A stretch of 34,266 nt of DNA from Ignavibacteriota bacterium (GCA_003151825.1 PLYO01000012.1:1-34266), one strand, 5' to 3'; shown: positions 1 through 8,775, numbered from the stretch's first letter. The notes: generated by a model from the sequence alone, not told the origin. Translations and numbers: made by a program.

Positions 1-164
1 CAGTGCTCGCTCCACATCACCGAGAAGACGCCGAGTTCCGTATAACTCGGGATGCGCCCGCCGAGTATGGAAACGATCCGGTCGAATTCTTCCGATAGCA
101 GACCTAATTCGATTGCAATGCGCCGAGCGTCGTCGAGGGTCGTAGTCGTAATGGTTTGTTGCAT
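1..164 (-). CDS. purL: Phosphoribosylformylglycinamidine synthase II, N-terminal fragment
   Basis: The minus strand from an ATG at 164 encodes 54 residues and runs off the left edge of the window. The end of the fragment reads [14 protein letters not shown], which is the conserved N-terminal signature of the PurL large subunit (usually followed by CSYKSS). It is preceded by [21 protein letters not shown], as is typical of the small free-standing form. PurL converts FGAR to FGAM with glutamine-derived ammonia in cytoplasmic purine synthesis. A weak purine-rich AGGGG lies about ten bases before the ATG. Only the N-terminus is visible, so the integrity of the gene cannot be judged. Confidence 0.9.
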   Translation of the reverse strand, partial: MQQTITTTTLDDARRIAIELGLLSEEFDRIVSILGGRIPSYTELGVFSVMWSEH

Positions 165-466
165 GGTATGACCCCTGTAAACAAATTACGAATCCAAAAG
201 TGACAGCCGCCTCGTCCCATTTCCCCACAAGCGAAAAGGCTTCTCAGAATATGCAGAGCTAATGCATAAAATCATCTCCTTTCCCAAAGACAATTGGTGC
301 CTTTTCTCTTTTTTGAATTGTCATTTCATGAACCGTGCTGTTTTTAAACCGTTTTCGATAGTTGTCTCAACGAAATAGGTGCTCAAAATGTGTTTTCGCG
401 GTTAATTTTCATTTGACTTTTCATGAACTTATGCATAATCTTTCATGCCGAAAACCCATACCCCTT

Positions 467-494
467 TCATAATTCATACTTCATAATTCATACT
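467..494. repeat. Tandem 14-bp direct repeat (two copies)
   Basis: TCATAATTCATACT occurs twice back to back. It is short and AT-rich with no sign of function; replication slippage would explain it. Confidence 0.8.
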
Positions 495-566
495 TGCCCG
501 ATAGAGCCTGCCCTGAGCTTGTCGAATGGGTGCCTATCACAGCACACACTAAGATACGACAAAAAA

Positions 567-688
567 TGTCCGAACCATGATTTCTGAGATTTTTAGATTA
601 CGGAGATGCCTCACTCTCATCTCCGTACTCTTTTAATCTAATCACCCCAAGCTTGTCCGGAGCTTGCCGAAGGATCAGGGTTCAGACA
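567..688. repeat. Large imperfect inverted repeat with perfect inner hairpin
   Basis: The outer arms are TGTCCGAACC and GGTTCAGACA, with one mismatch. Inside them, AGATTACGGAGATG pairs with CATCTCCGTA and then TAATCT. The inner TACGGAGATG/CATCTCCGTA stem is perfect. The outer arm resembles the start of the repeat at 21428-21534, so both may belong to one dispersed family. Confidence 0.65.
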
Positions 689-763
689 TTCCCACCCCCC
701 TCCTCCGAGCGCCCTCGAAGATTTCCGCAAGCTCGGGCCAGATAGCAAGAGGAAGAATGTCGG

Positions 764-1141
764 GTGAGAATTGTGACGCGCAGATGGGGCGTTCAAGCTT
801 TTGCGTCGTTTTTATTTATATATTCTTGTAACCATTGCTCGGTAAGCAGAGTTGAATGGAAACTCTCCGCGAAGGAGAGAGTTGCGATCAATACAAATAT
901 CATTTTGAAATATCTACACGTTGCAATCATCGAGGACTACGAAGAGTGCCTCGTCGCCTTCACCTCGGACGGACTACGAAAGCAAGTCGCTAAATGGCTC
1001 GCCAAAAAATCACTGCTCGTACCGACCGACGAAGAATGGGCGGTTCTTATTTTAGCCTTAGAGGATAGACCGGTTCCGACAGCAAGCCCGCTGCTCACGT
1101 CCATATCCTATTACAAAACGAAGTCCCGGTTAGAGGATTAA
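764..1141 (+). CDS. Hypothetical protein (doubtful)
   Basis: A 125-codon frame opens with GTG at 764 and ends with TAA. I do not recognise the product. The first 35 residues are Cys- and aromatic-rich and unconvincing. From about residue 45 it reads like a real soluble helical protein (YEECLVAFTSDGLRKQVAKWL, then VPTDEEWAVLILALED), and codon third positions are GC-rich as in neighbouring genes. The true start may therefore be internal. No Shine-Dalgarno site or partner gene supports it. It sits alone between a repeat-rich gap and the convergent end of the LolC-like gene. It could be a decayed remnant. Confidence 0.3.
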   Translation: MRIVTRRWGVQAFASFLFIYSCNHCSVSRVEWKLSAKERVAINTNIILKYLHVAIIEDYEECLVAFTSDGLRKQVAKWLAKKSLLVPTDEEWAVLILALEDRPVPTASPLLTSISYYKTKSRLED

Positions 1142-1222
1142 CCCCTTTCGGTTAGTGAGACGGCTTGGTTAACGCCAAAAATCATTTTTCGATGCGGCCT
1201 GTCCGCAAACCGGCAACCGTGC

Positions 1223-1250
1223 TGTCATTCCGGCGTTCGCGGGAATGACA
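1223..1250. repeat. Palindromic hairpin repeat
   Basis: TGTCATTCC pairs perfectly with GGAATGACA around a 10-base loop (GGCGTTCGCG). It lies 55 bases past the stop of the LolC-like gene (minus) and after the small plus ORF. It could act as a terminator, but there is no T-run. It looks like a dispersed GTCATTCC-type repeat. Confidence 0.75.
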
Positions 1251-1305
1251 CTCTACAAACGGGCCGCGCCAAGCATCGGTTGTAACCTTGTTTATACCCC
1301 GGCTT

Positions 1306-2550
1306 CTATTCCCACCTCAGCGCAATCGCGGGATCGACTTCAGCGGCGCGGCGCGATGGAAAGAGCGAGCAGAGCATCGTCAGCGCCATCGAGCCAATGC
1401 CGACGGAGACGAAATCCTGCCAGCGCAGTTCGACCGGCAGTGCGGGAATGATATAGACGGTGGAGTCGAGCGGGAAAAAGCCAAACTGCTGCTGCGCGAC
1501 CACTACGATTAACCCAATGGCACATCCGGAAACAGTGCCAATTACGCCGATCAGCGTTCCCTGCAACCAATAAATCTTGCGAATGCTACGGATGGGACTT
1601 CCGAGCGCGCGCAAAAGGCCGATGTCCCGCTGCTTTTCGAAAACGGTCAGCGTCAGCGAGCTGAAAATGCTGAACGCCGCCACGCCAACAATGAGAAATA
1701 AAATAATGTATGCCACCCACCGCTCGATCTGCATCACGGAATAAAGTTCCGTATGTAAATCGTACCACGACTGCACGTTATAGTTCGCCCCAATCAAATT
1801 TCTAACCTTATCCCTTACGTCATTGGCGTCCCTCACGTCCTTTATCCGCACGTCAATAGTTGTTGCGTCACCCTGCGGAATGTCAAACAAGTCGCGCGCC
1901 GTTTCCGGGCTGGCGTAGGCGTTCATCGCGTCGTAGTCGCGGTTGCTTGCGGAAAAAATCCCGCGCACGAAAAGCGTTCTCATGCGGGGCGTAACCGGCT
2001 CGGTGAGAATGCGCTCCAATCCCGATGGACTATACACTTCCAGGCTATCGCCCAATTGAATCGCCAGCTCATCCGCCAAAAGCTGGCCGACCACAATGCT
2101 ATTGGAATCGAGCTGGAGCTTTCCGGCTACCATGCTATGCCCAATCCCCGACACCGCGCGGACGTCGGAGGCCGAAATGCCCGTCAGGTCAATAACTTTC
2201 GGGAGTGTGTAGTGGACGAGCACCGCCTTGCCATGAACCGCCGCCGCGACAGCCTGCACATCAGGAACGGCGCGGACGATGCGGATAAGGCTGTCCGCAT
2301 TGGTGATGAATGACCCTCCGGCGGTGTTATTAGTAGTATCGGTCAGGGCGGAAATGCGGACATGGGGATCGAAACTGACGTAAATGTTCGTCACCACGGA
2401 CGAAAATCCGTTGAAGACCGAAAGCACGATCACCAGCGCTCCCGTTCCGACCGCAAGGCCGACAATCGAAAGAATGCTGATGATCGTAATGAAATTTTCG
2501 CGCCGTTTCGAGAACGCATAGCGGCGCGCGAGAAATAATTCGTAAGGCAT
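1306..2550 (-). CDS. LolC/LolE-type ABC transporter permease (FtsX/MacB family)
   Basis: This is a 414-residue inner-membrane protein, the usual length for LolC/LolE. The N-terminus (ELFLARRYAFSKRRENFITIISILS) is typical of these permeases. It is followed by TM1 at about residues 20-45 and an extracytoplasmic MacB-like domain to about 265. Three TM helices of the FtsX domain follow (YIILFLIVGVAAFSIFSSL; LIGVIGTVSGCAIGLIVVV; VGIGSMALTMLCSLFPSRRA), ending in EVDPAIALRWE. LolCDE releases lipoproteins from the inner membrane for transport to the outer membrane. No LolD ATPase is adjacent, so another FtsX-type export role is possible. The gene diverges from the T9SS protein gene, and no clear Shine-Dalgarno site precedes the ATG. 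Confidence 0.88.
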   Translation of the reverse strand: MPYELFLARRYAFSKRRENFITIISILSIVGLAVGTGALVIVLSVFNGFSSVVTNIYVSFDPHVRISALTDTTNNTAGGSFITNADSLIRIVRAVPDVQAVAAAVHGKAVLVHYTLPKVIDLTGISASDVRAVSGIGHSMVAGKLQLDSNSIVVGQLLADELAIQLGDSLEVYSPSGLERILTEPVTPRMRTLFVRGIFSASNRDYDAMNAYASPETARDLFDIPQGDATTIDVRIKDVRDANDVRDKVRNLIGANYNVQSWYDLHTELYSVMQIERWVAYIILFLIVGVAAFSIFSSLTLTVFEKQRDIGLLRALGSPIRSIRKIYWLQGTLIGVIGTVSGCAIGLIVVVAQQQFGFFPLDSTVYIIPALPVELRWQDFVSVGIGSMALTMLCSLFPSRRAAEVDPAIALRWE

Positions 2551-2670
2551 GAAAAGAACCTGGATTACGCGGATTGGTGCGGATTCTCTGGATGGATTTT
2601 ATGGATTCGAGCATATTGCGCGCGCGAATTCATTCCTGAATCGGTCTGTTTTTTCATAATCGTGATTTTT

Positions 2671-3717
2671 ATGATGTTACTCAACCGTCGTTTCCTTTTC
2701 ACCGTTGCATTTTTTATCGTGCCGTTCGGAGCCATGGCGCAGACGGTAACCGTTCAGGATTTAATGCCGCTCGCCGTGGGTCAATACGTCCAGTATAATC
2801 AGTACGATACGACCACCGCCGGCGCGGCGCCGACCAAGAATTATTCGTATTATGAGGCCTTACAAAGCGGCCTCTCGTTTCAGGGGGCGACCGGCGTCTC
2901 GGTTGTGCGCGATACGCTTGGCGCAGGCAATCCCTCCGGCGCTCATGATTTACATTATAGTTTTACCTCCGCCGGCGATCTTCAAGTTTTTGCCGATACC
3001 GCGCTCCTTGCGGATATACTTCCCTCTTCGCTAACGGCAGGAATTACGAAGCCGTCGAATAGGTGGGTTGATAGATATAAGATGTCCACCGGAACCAATG
3101 CCGTGTATCAAATCGATACGATTAATACCACGTACACGAGTTCCGGGCAAACCGCAACCGTTACGATAACTTTGTCGGGTAAATACGATGGCATGGAAAG
3201 CGTCACCGTGTCAGGTATAAGCTACCCCACTGCCTACCGCTTCGAATTTATCGCGAATATTGCGATCACAGACCTCGGGATCCCGCTCGGGACACTGACG
3301 CTTACCGAGTCGGACTGGCTCGTCAAGGGAATCGGCATCGTTAAGACATCCCTGCCACTCGATAGCACAAAACTCGCGATTGTTGGCACCGTGGTTTCTG
3401 CGGGCGGGAGGGACAAAGAAATGACCGCGTACGGCGTTGCCGGAGCTGCCAGTGTTTCGGCGCCGCAAACGTCCAGTCCCGGCATTCGCATTTATCCCAA
3501 TCCCGCATCGGACGAGGCCACAATCTCTTTTAACCACCCCGCAAAAACTATTTTGCTTTACAATCCCGCAGGGCAAATGGTCCGCTCGTTTGATATTGCG
3601 ACGCATACCGGCGCGGCGCTGATATGGGTGCAGGATATGCCGAACGGCATGTATCTCGCCCGCGTAAAGTTCGCGGATGGGTCGTCGCAATCGTCCGAAA
3701 TGGTGATTCAGCATTGA
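2671..3717 (+). CDS. Exported protein with type IX secretion C-terminal sorting domain
   Basis: About 348 residues with a cleavable signal peptide (LLNRRFLFTVAFFIVPFGAMAQ). The middle is Thr/Ser-rich and beta-prone and resembles no family I can name. The last 75 residues form a T9SS type-A sorting domain: IRIYPNPASDEATISF, then ILLYNPAGQMVRSF and a final MPNGMYLARVKFADGSS. By family knowledge this tail directs passage across the outer membrane and anchoring or release at the surface. The start is ambiguous among GTG 2662, ATG 2671 and ATG 2674; I chose ATG 2671 because a few residues before the Arg-Arg suffice for the signal peptide. It diverges from the LolC-like gene. The substrate or binding partner is unknown. 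Confidence 0.85.
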   Translation: MMLLNRRFLFTVAFFIVPFGAMAQTVTVQDLMPLAVGQYVQYNQYDTTTAGAAPTKNYSYYEALQSGLSFQGATGVSVVRDTLGAGNPSGAHDLHYSFTSAGDLQVFADTALLADILPSSLTAGITKPSNRWVDRYKMSTGTNAVYQIDTINTTYTSSGQTATVTITLSGKYDGMESVTVSGISYPTAYRFEFIANIAITDLGIPLGTLTLTESDWLVKGIGIVKTSLPLDSTKLAIVGTVVSAGGRDKEMTAYGVAGAASVSAPQTSSPGIRIYPNPASDEATISFNHPAKTILLYNPAGQMVRSFDIATHTGAALIWVQDMPNGMYLARVKFADGSSQSSEMVIQH

Positions 3718-3724
3718 ACTCGTC

Positions 3725-3803
3725 GTAGGGACGTGCTGCGCACGTCCTTTTGAAAACAGCAAAAGTGTTCGCCAGAGTCAGGATGTGCGCAGCGCGTCCC
3801 TAC
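3725..3803. repeat. Inverted repeat, 23-bp arms
   Basis: The left arm 3725-3747 begins GTAGGGACGTGCTGCG. The right arm 3781-3803 ends in CAGCGCGTCCCTAC and is its near-exact complement, with a 33-base loop. It sits between the T9SS protein stop and the YmdB-like gene, where it might end transcription. It looks like another dispersed palindromic family. Confidence 0.8.
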
Positions 3804-3844
3804 CTTGCGGGACGAACCATCCCCCGTTTCTGTTTGCATAGAAT

Positions 3845-4753
3845 ATGCCAGAAGCCACCCCTCCCTCTTCGGTTCGCATACTGTTCATTGGCGATGTCGT
3901 CGGCACGGGCGCGCTCGCGATGGTCGTGAAGATGCTGCCGACGCTCGCGGCGAAATATGCGTCCGATTTTATTATCGTCAACGGCGAGAATGTCGCCGAA
4001 GGTAAATCGCTCACCAAAAAGCAAGCGGCAGAAATTTTTAACGCCGGCGCGAAAGTCATCACCACTGGGAACCATGTGTGGGATCGCTGGGATGCGCGCG
4101 GGCTGATGGCCGAAGACCGGCGCATTCTTCGTCCCGCGAATTATCCGCGCGAAAATGCCGGCGCGGGCTACGCCGTCGGCGAAACGAAGAACGGCATCGC
4201 AATCGGAGTGGTGAATCTGCAAGGCCGCACGTACATGCAGACGATCGACTGCCCCTTTCATGTCTCCGATTGGGCCTTGGATAAAGTCGGAGAGCGCGCG
4301 AATATCATCATCGTCGATATGCACGCCGAAGCAACGGCGGAAAAGCAAACGATGGGCCGCTATCTCGACGGCAAAGTGAGCGCCGTGCTGGGAACCCATA
4401 CGCATGTGCAAACCGCCGACGCGCAAATCCTTCCCGGTGGCACCGCCTATATTTCCGACGTTGGCATGAGCGGCCCTTATGAAAGCGTGATCGGAATGAA
4501 AATCGACGTGGCCGTCAAACGCTTCCTTAATCAAACGCCCTATAAATACGAAATCGCGACCGGCGGCATTCGCATCGCGGGCGTAAGCCTTACTATCGAC
4601 GTCGCAACGGGCGCGGCGCTCGAAATCGAGCCGTTTCTCTTTCCCGGCTTTGAACGGACACGTCCCGTCGCAGCGGCTCCGGAAATAGAAGAAATCGAAA
4701 GCGATGCGCTCGTGGCCGCGACCGAGGTAACAGGAGAAGTTTCGAATGGCTGA
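3845..4753 (+). CDS. YmdB-like metallophosphoesterase (TIGR00282 family)
   Basis: A 302-residue cytoplasmic protein. It carries the dinuclear-metal signatures of the YmdB family in order: ILFIGDVVG near residue 13, FIIVNGENVAEGKSLT near 40-55, ITTGNHVWDRWDARG near 75, INLQGRTY-like and VDMHAEATAEKQ segments, GTHTHVQTAD and ISDVGMSGP. Family members hydrolyse 2',3'-cyclic nucleotides and influence RNA turnover and late developmental adaptation in Bacillus. The usual length is about 260-265, so this one has an extra N-terminal decapeptide and a Glu-rich C-terminal tail of roughly 25 residues. The tail overlaps folD by 8 nt, which suggests translational coupling and one transcript with folD and nadK. 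Confidence 0.9.
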   Translation: MPEATPPSSVRILFIGDVVGTGALAMVVKMLPTLAAKYASDFIIVNGENVAEGKSLTKKQAAEIFNAGAKVITTGNHVWDRWDARGLMAEDRRILRPANYPRENAGAGYAVGETKNGIAIGVVNLQGRTYMQTIDCPFHVSDWALDKVGERANIIIVDMHAEATAEKQTMGRYLDGKVSAVLGTHTHVQTADAQILPGGTAYISDVGMSGPYESVIGMKIDVAVKRFLNQTPYKYEIATGGIRIAGVSLTIDVATGAALEIEPFLFPGFERTRPVAAAPEIEEIESDALVAATEVTGEVSNG

Positions 4754-5663
4754 AGCATGCATCCTCGACGGAAGAAAAATCGCGGAAGAAATCCGCGAGG
4801 AAGTGCGTATCGAAGCGCGGGAATTTTTTGAAAAATATGACGTGCGGCCAAGAATCGTCTTCGTGCTCGTGGGAGAAAATCCGGCGAGTGAAGTGTATGT
4901 GCGAAACAAAGGCATCGCCGCCGAAGCTGCCGGTTTTTCACATGAGACGATTCAACTTTCCGCGAACGTCGAAGAAATAGCTTTGCTCGATCTCATTCAA
5001 AAAATCAACCAAGACCCACCCACGCATGGCCTGCTCATACAATTTCCGCTACCGAAACACATCAGCGAGGAACGCGTGATCGAACTGATCGCTCCGGAAA
5101 AAGACGTGGATGGATTTCATCCGTTGAACGCGGGACGGCTCTCGATCGGCAAGGGCGATTACTTCGCGCCGTGTACGCCATCGGGAGTGATCGAACTTTT
5201 GGCGCGTTCGGGCATCGAGGTTTCCGGCAAACATGCGGTGATCGTCGGACGCTCGAATTTAGTTGGCAAACCGCTTGCGTTATTGCTCGCGCAAAAAAAT
5301 TCGAAGGCGAATGCCATCGCAACCATCGCGCACACGGGCGCCGGCGCGCGGCTGGGCGAAATCACGCGGCAAGCGGATATTCTTATCGCCGCCATGGGCG
5401 CACCAATGGCTATTACAGCCGATATGGTGCGCGATGGAGCCGTCGTTGTCGATGTGGGAATTAATCGCATGGAAGACAAAACCCGTCAATCCGGCTATCG
5501 TCTTGTAGGCGATGTGGATTTCGAAAATGTAAAAAAGAAAGCCAGCGCAATCACGCCGGTTCCCGGCGGCATCGGGCCGATGACGATTGCGATGCTGCTG
5601 AAAAATACTTTGACGGCAGCGAAACGACAATGTAGTGCAAACTTCAGTTTGCGACCCTTATGA
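4746..5663 (+). CDS. folD: Bifunctional methylenetetrahydrofolate dehydrogenase/cyclohydrolase FolD
   Basis: A 305-residue protein with all FolD landmarks: the substrate-site Tyr/Lys in VYVRNKGIAAEAAG, GLLIQFPLPKHI, KDVDGFHPLNAGRLSIG, CTPSGVIELL, the NADP-binding GKHAVIVGRSNLVGKPLALLL, and ITPVPGGIGPMTIAMLLKNTL. It interconverts methylene-THF and formyl-THF, supplying one-carbon units for purines, fitting purL at the window edge. The start overlaps the YmdB-like gene by 8 nt. Its stop lies in an ATGA shared with nadK. The last dozen residues (QCSANFSLRPL) are encoded by a palindromic repeat at 5632-5655 and are not part of the normal family end, which would finish near TLTAAKR. Confidence 0.95.
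   Translation: MAEACILDGRKIAEEIREEVRIEAREFFEKYDVRPRIVFVLVGENPASEVYVRNKGIAAEAAGFSHETIQLSANVEEIALLDLIQKINQDPPTHGLLIQFPLPKHISEERVIELIAPEKDVDGFHPLNAGRLSIGKGDYFAPCTPSGVIELLARSGIEVSGKHAVIVGRSNLVGKPLALLLAQKNSKANAIATIAHTGAGARLGEITRQADILIAAMGAPMAITADMVRDGAVVVDVGINRMEDKTRQSGYRLVGDVDFENVKKKASAITPVPGGIGPMTIAMLLKNTLTAAKRQCSANFSLRPL
5632..5655. repeat. Palindromic repeat read as the FolD C-terminus
   Basis: GCAAACTTCAGTTTGC (5637-5652) is an uninterrupted palindrome around TC, flanked by GTAGT and GAC. It has the form of the dispersed GCAAACT-GAAGTTTGC repeats. It is translated as part of FolD and ends five bases before the nadK start. Confidence 0.7.
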
Positions 5664-6613
5664 ACAATATCGGCATCATCGTCCACGACAACCCCGCGCT
5701 TGTGCGCGAGGCGCTCTCGCGCGTGCTGGCAAAGCTTTCCAGGAGTTTTTCCGGCACGAGCGTTCTGCTCACCAAGAAAGCAGCGTTGCTGGAACGTCCG
5801 GCGTTTTGCGCGGTGGCACCTTCGCTCATCGCTTTAGCGAAAGCAAGCGACGTCATCGTTTCCATTGGCGGCGATGGGACAATGCTGCTCGCGGCCCGCG
5901 CGATCGCGCGCGCGAACCCCGCCGCGCAGCTTATCGGCGTCAATACCGGCAAGCTTGGATTTCTTTCGGAGCACCCGCCGGAGGAAATCGACGCGCTCTT
6001 CGACGATCTCGCTACGGGCTCGCTGGTGATCGAAGATCGGCTGATGCTGAACGCGCGTGTGCGCAGCGAATCCGGCGCGCCGATCCTTGTCAAGCAAGAT
6101 AATCTCGACCAAACGCGCGAATCGACAACGATGACGGAAATCACGCTCGATGCGCTGAATGAAGTGGTGATCGATAATTATGGCTCGACACGTATGCTCT
6201 CGCTGGAGGTGTTCGTGGGAACCGCACTCGTTGGCGTTATTCGCGCCGATGGCATGATGGTCTCGACGCCAACCGGCTCGACGGGTTACGCCATAAGCGC
6301 CGGTGGACCCATCGTCGTGCCAATGAGTCCCGTCATGCTTCTTACGGCCATTGCGCCGCATTCGCTGAACGTCCGCCCCATTATTGTGCCGCAGGACGCG
6401 GTCGTGCGTTTGCGATCGACGGAAGAAACGCATCAGGTGCTCGTCGTGGCTGATGGGCAAGAACAGATTGTCGTCGAGGCGCCCGCCGAAGTGACGGTCA
6501 GCGCCGCGCCAAACCGCCTGCACCTGCTTCGCCGAAAAGAACGCTCTTACTTCGATCTTCTGCGCACCAAATTATTTTGGAGCGCGGACCGAAGAGACGC
6601 GGGGAAACGGTGA
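5660..6613 (+). CDS. nadK: NAD kinase
   Basis: A 317-residue protein with the diagnostic GGDGT motif (VIVSIGGDGTMLLAARAI, near residue 71), then LIGVNTGKLGFLSEHPPEE, and the DGMMVSTPTGSTGYAISAGGPIV segment that binds NAD and ATP/polyphosphate. NadK phosphorylates NAD to NADP in the cytoplasm, the cofactor used by FolD. Its ATG lies inside the folD stop (ATGA), so translation is probably coupled. It is slightly longer than the usual 290-300 residues, with an insertion around residues 135-160 (SGAPILVKQDNLDQTRESTT). It ends just before a large inverted repeat that may terminate the operon. Confidence 0.94.
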   Translation: MNNIGIIVHDNPALVREALSRVLAKLSRSFSGTSVLLTKKAALLERPAFCAVAPSLIALAKASDVIVSIGGDGTMLLAARAIARANPAAQLIGVNTGKLGFLSEHPPEEIDALFDDLATGSLVIEDRLMLNARVRSESGAPILVKQDNLDQTRESTTMTEITLDALNEVVIDNYGSTRMLSLEVFVGTALVGVIRADGMMVSTPTGSTGYAISAGGPIVVPMSPVMLLTAIAPHSLNVRPIIVPQDAVVRLRSTEETHQVLVVADGQEQIVVEAPAEVTVSAAPNRLHLLRRKERSYFDLLRTKLFWSADRRDAGKR

Positions 6614-6630
6614 GGCCTGTTTGATATTCC

Positions 6631-6760
6631 TGTCATTCTGAGCGAAGCCGGACGGAGCGACAGCGGAGTCCGGCGTAGCGAAGAATCTTTTTTGTCATCA
6701 ACGAGATCCTTCGCTTCGTTCGTCCTCCCTCCGGTCGGACGAACTGCGCTCAGGATGACA
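6631..6760. repeat. Dispersed inverted repeat, TGTCATTCTGAGCG family (copy 1)
   Basis: It begins TGTCATTCTGAGCGAAG and ends GCGCTCAGGATGACA, with inner complementary GGAGTCCGGCGTAGCGAAG and CTTCGTTCGTCC-type segments. Copies recur at 9936-10065 and 10702-10833. It lies in the convergent gap between nadK and the EamA gene, where it could serve as a two-way terminator. Confidence 0.85.
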
Positions 6761-6797
6761 ATTCTTCAATCTTGGACTAAAGTGAGCCGCAATATTC

Positions 6798-7667
6798 TCA
6801 CGCAAGTTCCACGATCAACACCCCCACCAACGCGAGCAGCCCACCGCCGAGAAACTGACCGGTCAGAAGCATTCGGCCCAGATAGATCGCCATCACCGTC
6901 GTAATAATGGGCTGAAGGTTTTGAAAAACCGCGACGCGCGTGGCTTCGAGCTTCCCTAACGCGACGTACCACAAAATATAATTCAGAACAGACGAGATGA
7001 GCGCGAGATATGCCACTTCAGTCCATGAAATCGAGGACATCGCCGAAATTCCCGCCGCGCTCGATGAAAGCAAGCCGAATGGAAGATACAATATCGTTCC
7101 CATAATCATATTCACAGCCGTCACATAGACCGCTCCATATTTCAGTACTAAGGGACGCCCGAGCATGGTGAAAAGCGACCAGGCCATCACAGCAATAAAA
7201 ATAAGAATGTTCCCCGTCGTATGCTCGGGGCGAAGTTCCACGCCTCGTTCGAACATGATGATTCCCACGCCGGCAAACGCGATGGCAATGCCAATCCCCT
7301 TTTTTGCAGAAGGCCGCTCGCTGTGCAGAATGGCTGTAAAAAGAAAAACCATGGCGGGCGTCATCGCATAAAGCAGCGCGCTATTGGCTGGCGTCGTATA
7401 TTTGATGCCATGCAAAAAGAGCAGTTGGTTCAACGGAACATTGAGCAGGCCGAGCAGCACCATGCGCCCCACGTCCGCGCGCGCAATCCGGTGAAAAATA
7501 TTCCATCGCTTTTCGGTCGCAAAAAGAATCATTAAGAACACAAGCGAGGCTCCCACCGAGCGCAGCAGCAATAACTGCCCCGGCGCGACATGCTCCGAAG
7601 CGTCCTGCGCGACGATATGCGTCGTGCTGCCGATGATCTGCTGGAGTAAAAGATAAAAATAAACCAC
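6798..7667 (-). CDS. EamA-family (DMT superfamily) transporter
   Basis: A 289-residue, very hydrophobic protein with ten predicted TM helices arranged as two EamA repeats. Recognisable pieces include LFLHGIKYTTPANSALLYAMTPAMVFLFTAIL at the end of the first repeat, and LISSVLNYILWYVALGKLEATRVAVFQNLQPIITTVMAIYLG near the end of the second. Members export amino acids, nucleosides or other metabolites across the inner membrane; the substrate cannot be read from sequence. It starts with GTG, four bases after the stop of the glycosyltransferase gene, so it is the last gene of a three-gene minus-strand operon. Confidence 0.88.
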   Translation of the reverse strand: MVYFYLLLQQIIGSTTHIVAQDASEHVAPGQLLLLRSVGASLVFLMILFATEKRWNIFHRIARADVGRMVLLGLLNVPLNQLLFLHGIKYTTPANSALLYAMTPAMVFLFTAILHSERPSAKKGIGIAIAFAGVGIIMFERGVELRPEHTTGNILIFIAVMAWSLFTMLGRPLVLKYGAVYVTAVNMIMGTILYLPFGLLSSSAAGISAMSSISWTEVAYLALISSVLNYILWYVALGKLEATRVAVFQNLQPIITTVMAIYLGRMLLTGQFLGGGLLALVGVLIVELA

Positions 7668-7671
7668 TTGT

Positions 7672-8775
7672 TTAACCCAAAAATGTTTTTAAAGCCGCAG
7701 CGAGGCTTGCGGCATCGTGTTCGAAATGATATTCGCGGAGCGCAAGGGATTGCTCCCGCTCGCGGAGCATGGGATTTCCCGAATTTGCGAGAGCTTTTTG
7801 CATTCCATCCCGAATAGATTGCACATCTCGCTCATCGACGAATGTAATCCACTCTTCATCTCGAAAAAGATCGAGCACTTGTTCCATGCGGCTCGAAACC
7901 ACGGGAAGGCCGCACATCATATATTCAAAAAGCTTGCTCGGCAGCGCCAGTTCGTAGCTTCTCGAAACCGGCTCGACAAGCGACACGCCAGCGTCACAGG
8001 CCTTTACACATCTCAACGCTTCATTGGATGGTAGTGGACCGGCAAAATGGACGACCGGAGCGACATTTAACATCTGTGCAAGCGCAGCAAGCTTTGGGCG
8101 CATAGCTCCATCTCCAATCAAGAGAAGATGACCTCTCACCTGCCCCTCTCCTTCGTAAGGAGCGGGGTTCATCGCTTCGATCAATTGCTCCAATCCTCTG
8201 CCCGGCTGCAGCCCTCCGAGATAAACGATGGTCTTTGCATCCTTTGGAATTCGGAAGCGATCGAGAAGGGTACGATCCGGCATAAGTTCCGTCTCGCGCC
8301 ACGGCAGATTACGAACCAGCACAGGCCGAGGCAAGAAGCTGTGTACTCTACAGATGGCGTCGGCATCGTTCGGAGCCGTTACAATAATAAGATTCGTCCG
8401 CATCAGCCCGCGCCGTTCCAGCGTTCGCCACACGAATTTCAGAACCGGACGCCGCGCAACCGATGGCAACTCGGTGTATAATTCTCGCGCGTCATAGATG
8501 AGAACCTGCGCGCTGCCCTTGCGTTTCATCCACGCGGCGGCGGATAAAGAATAGAGATCGCAGGCCATCACCACATCCGTCCGTTTCTTACGCACTTCTT
8601 TTTGAATGTGCTGGTGATACTCCCAAAATTTTCGCGGGCCGCGCGTATATGAAGTTTGCAACGCGATGACCTCGACGCTGCATCCCTGCAATTTAAAATA
8701 TTGAGAAAAATTTTGCACCCGGCGGTCGCGCGTGGCATCGCCAAAAAAAAGCAAGAGGATCGAGCGCGGCGTCAC
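7672..8775 (-). CDS. Glycosyltransferase family 4 protein
   Basis: A 367-residue GT-B fold protein. The N-terminal acceptor half (residues 1-170) begins RSILLLFFGDATRDRRVQNF. The C-terminal donor half has TIVYLGGLQPGRGLEQLIEAM, HLLLIGDGAMRPKLAALAQ and VVHFAGPLPSNEALRCVKACDAGVSL, then the nucleotide-sugar motif YELALPSKLFEYMMCGLPVVSS. Such enzymes move sugars from nucleotide donors onto lipid-linked or surface polysaccharides at the inner face of the membrane. The GTG start overlaps the stop of the FemAB-like gene (GTGA). The likely role is cell-surface glycan assembly with its neighbour; donor and acceptor are unknown. Confidence 0.9.
   Translation of the reverse strand: MTPRSILLLFFGDATRDRRVQNFSQYFKLQGCSVEVIALQTSYTRGPRKFWEYHQHIQKEVRKKRTDVVMACDLYSLSAAAWMKRKGSAQVLIYDARELYTELPSVARRPVLKFVWRTLERRGLMRTNLIIVTAPNDADAICRVHSFLPRPVLVRNLPWRETELMPDRTLLDRFRIPKDAKTIVYLGGLQPGRGLEQLIEAMNPAPYEGEGQVRGHLLLIGDGAMRPKLAALAQMLNVAPVVHFAGPLPSNEALRCVKACDAGVSLVEPVSRSYELALPSKLFEYMMCGLPVVSSRMEQVLDLFRDEEWITFVDERDVQSIRDGMQKALANSGNPMLREREQSLALREYHFEHDAASLAAALKTFLG

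Larger units (their letters stand above)
165..763. other. Gene-free, repeat-rich intergenic stretch
   Basis: I see no convincing coding region here. The first 250 bases are AT-rich and probably hold the purL promoter. The rest holds a 14-bp tandem duplication, a degenerate CCTGAGCTTGTCGAA-type repeat (500-538, again near 649-680) and a large inverted repeat with a perfect 10-bp inner stem (567-688). Confidence 0.6.

Noticed and set aside
3800..4915. 371-codon minus-strand frame across the YmdB-like gene
   Set aside because: It is an antisense shadow of GC-rich coding sequence with clear YmdB and FolD motifs on the other strand.
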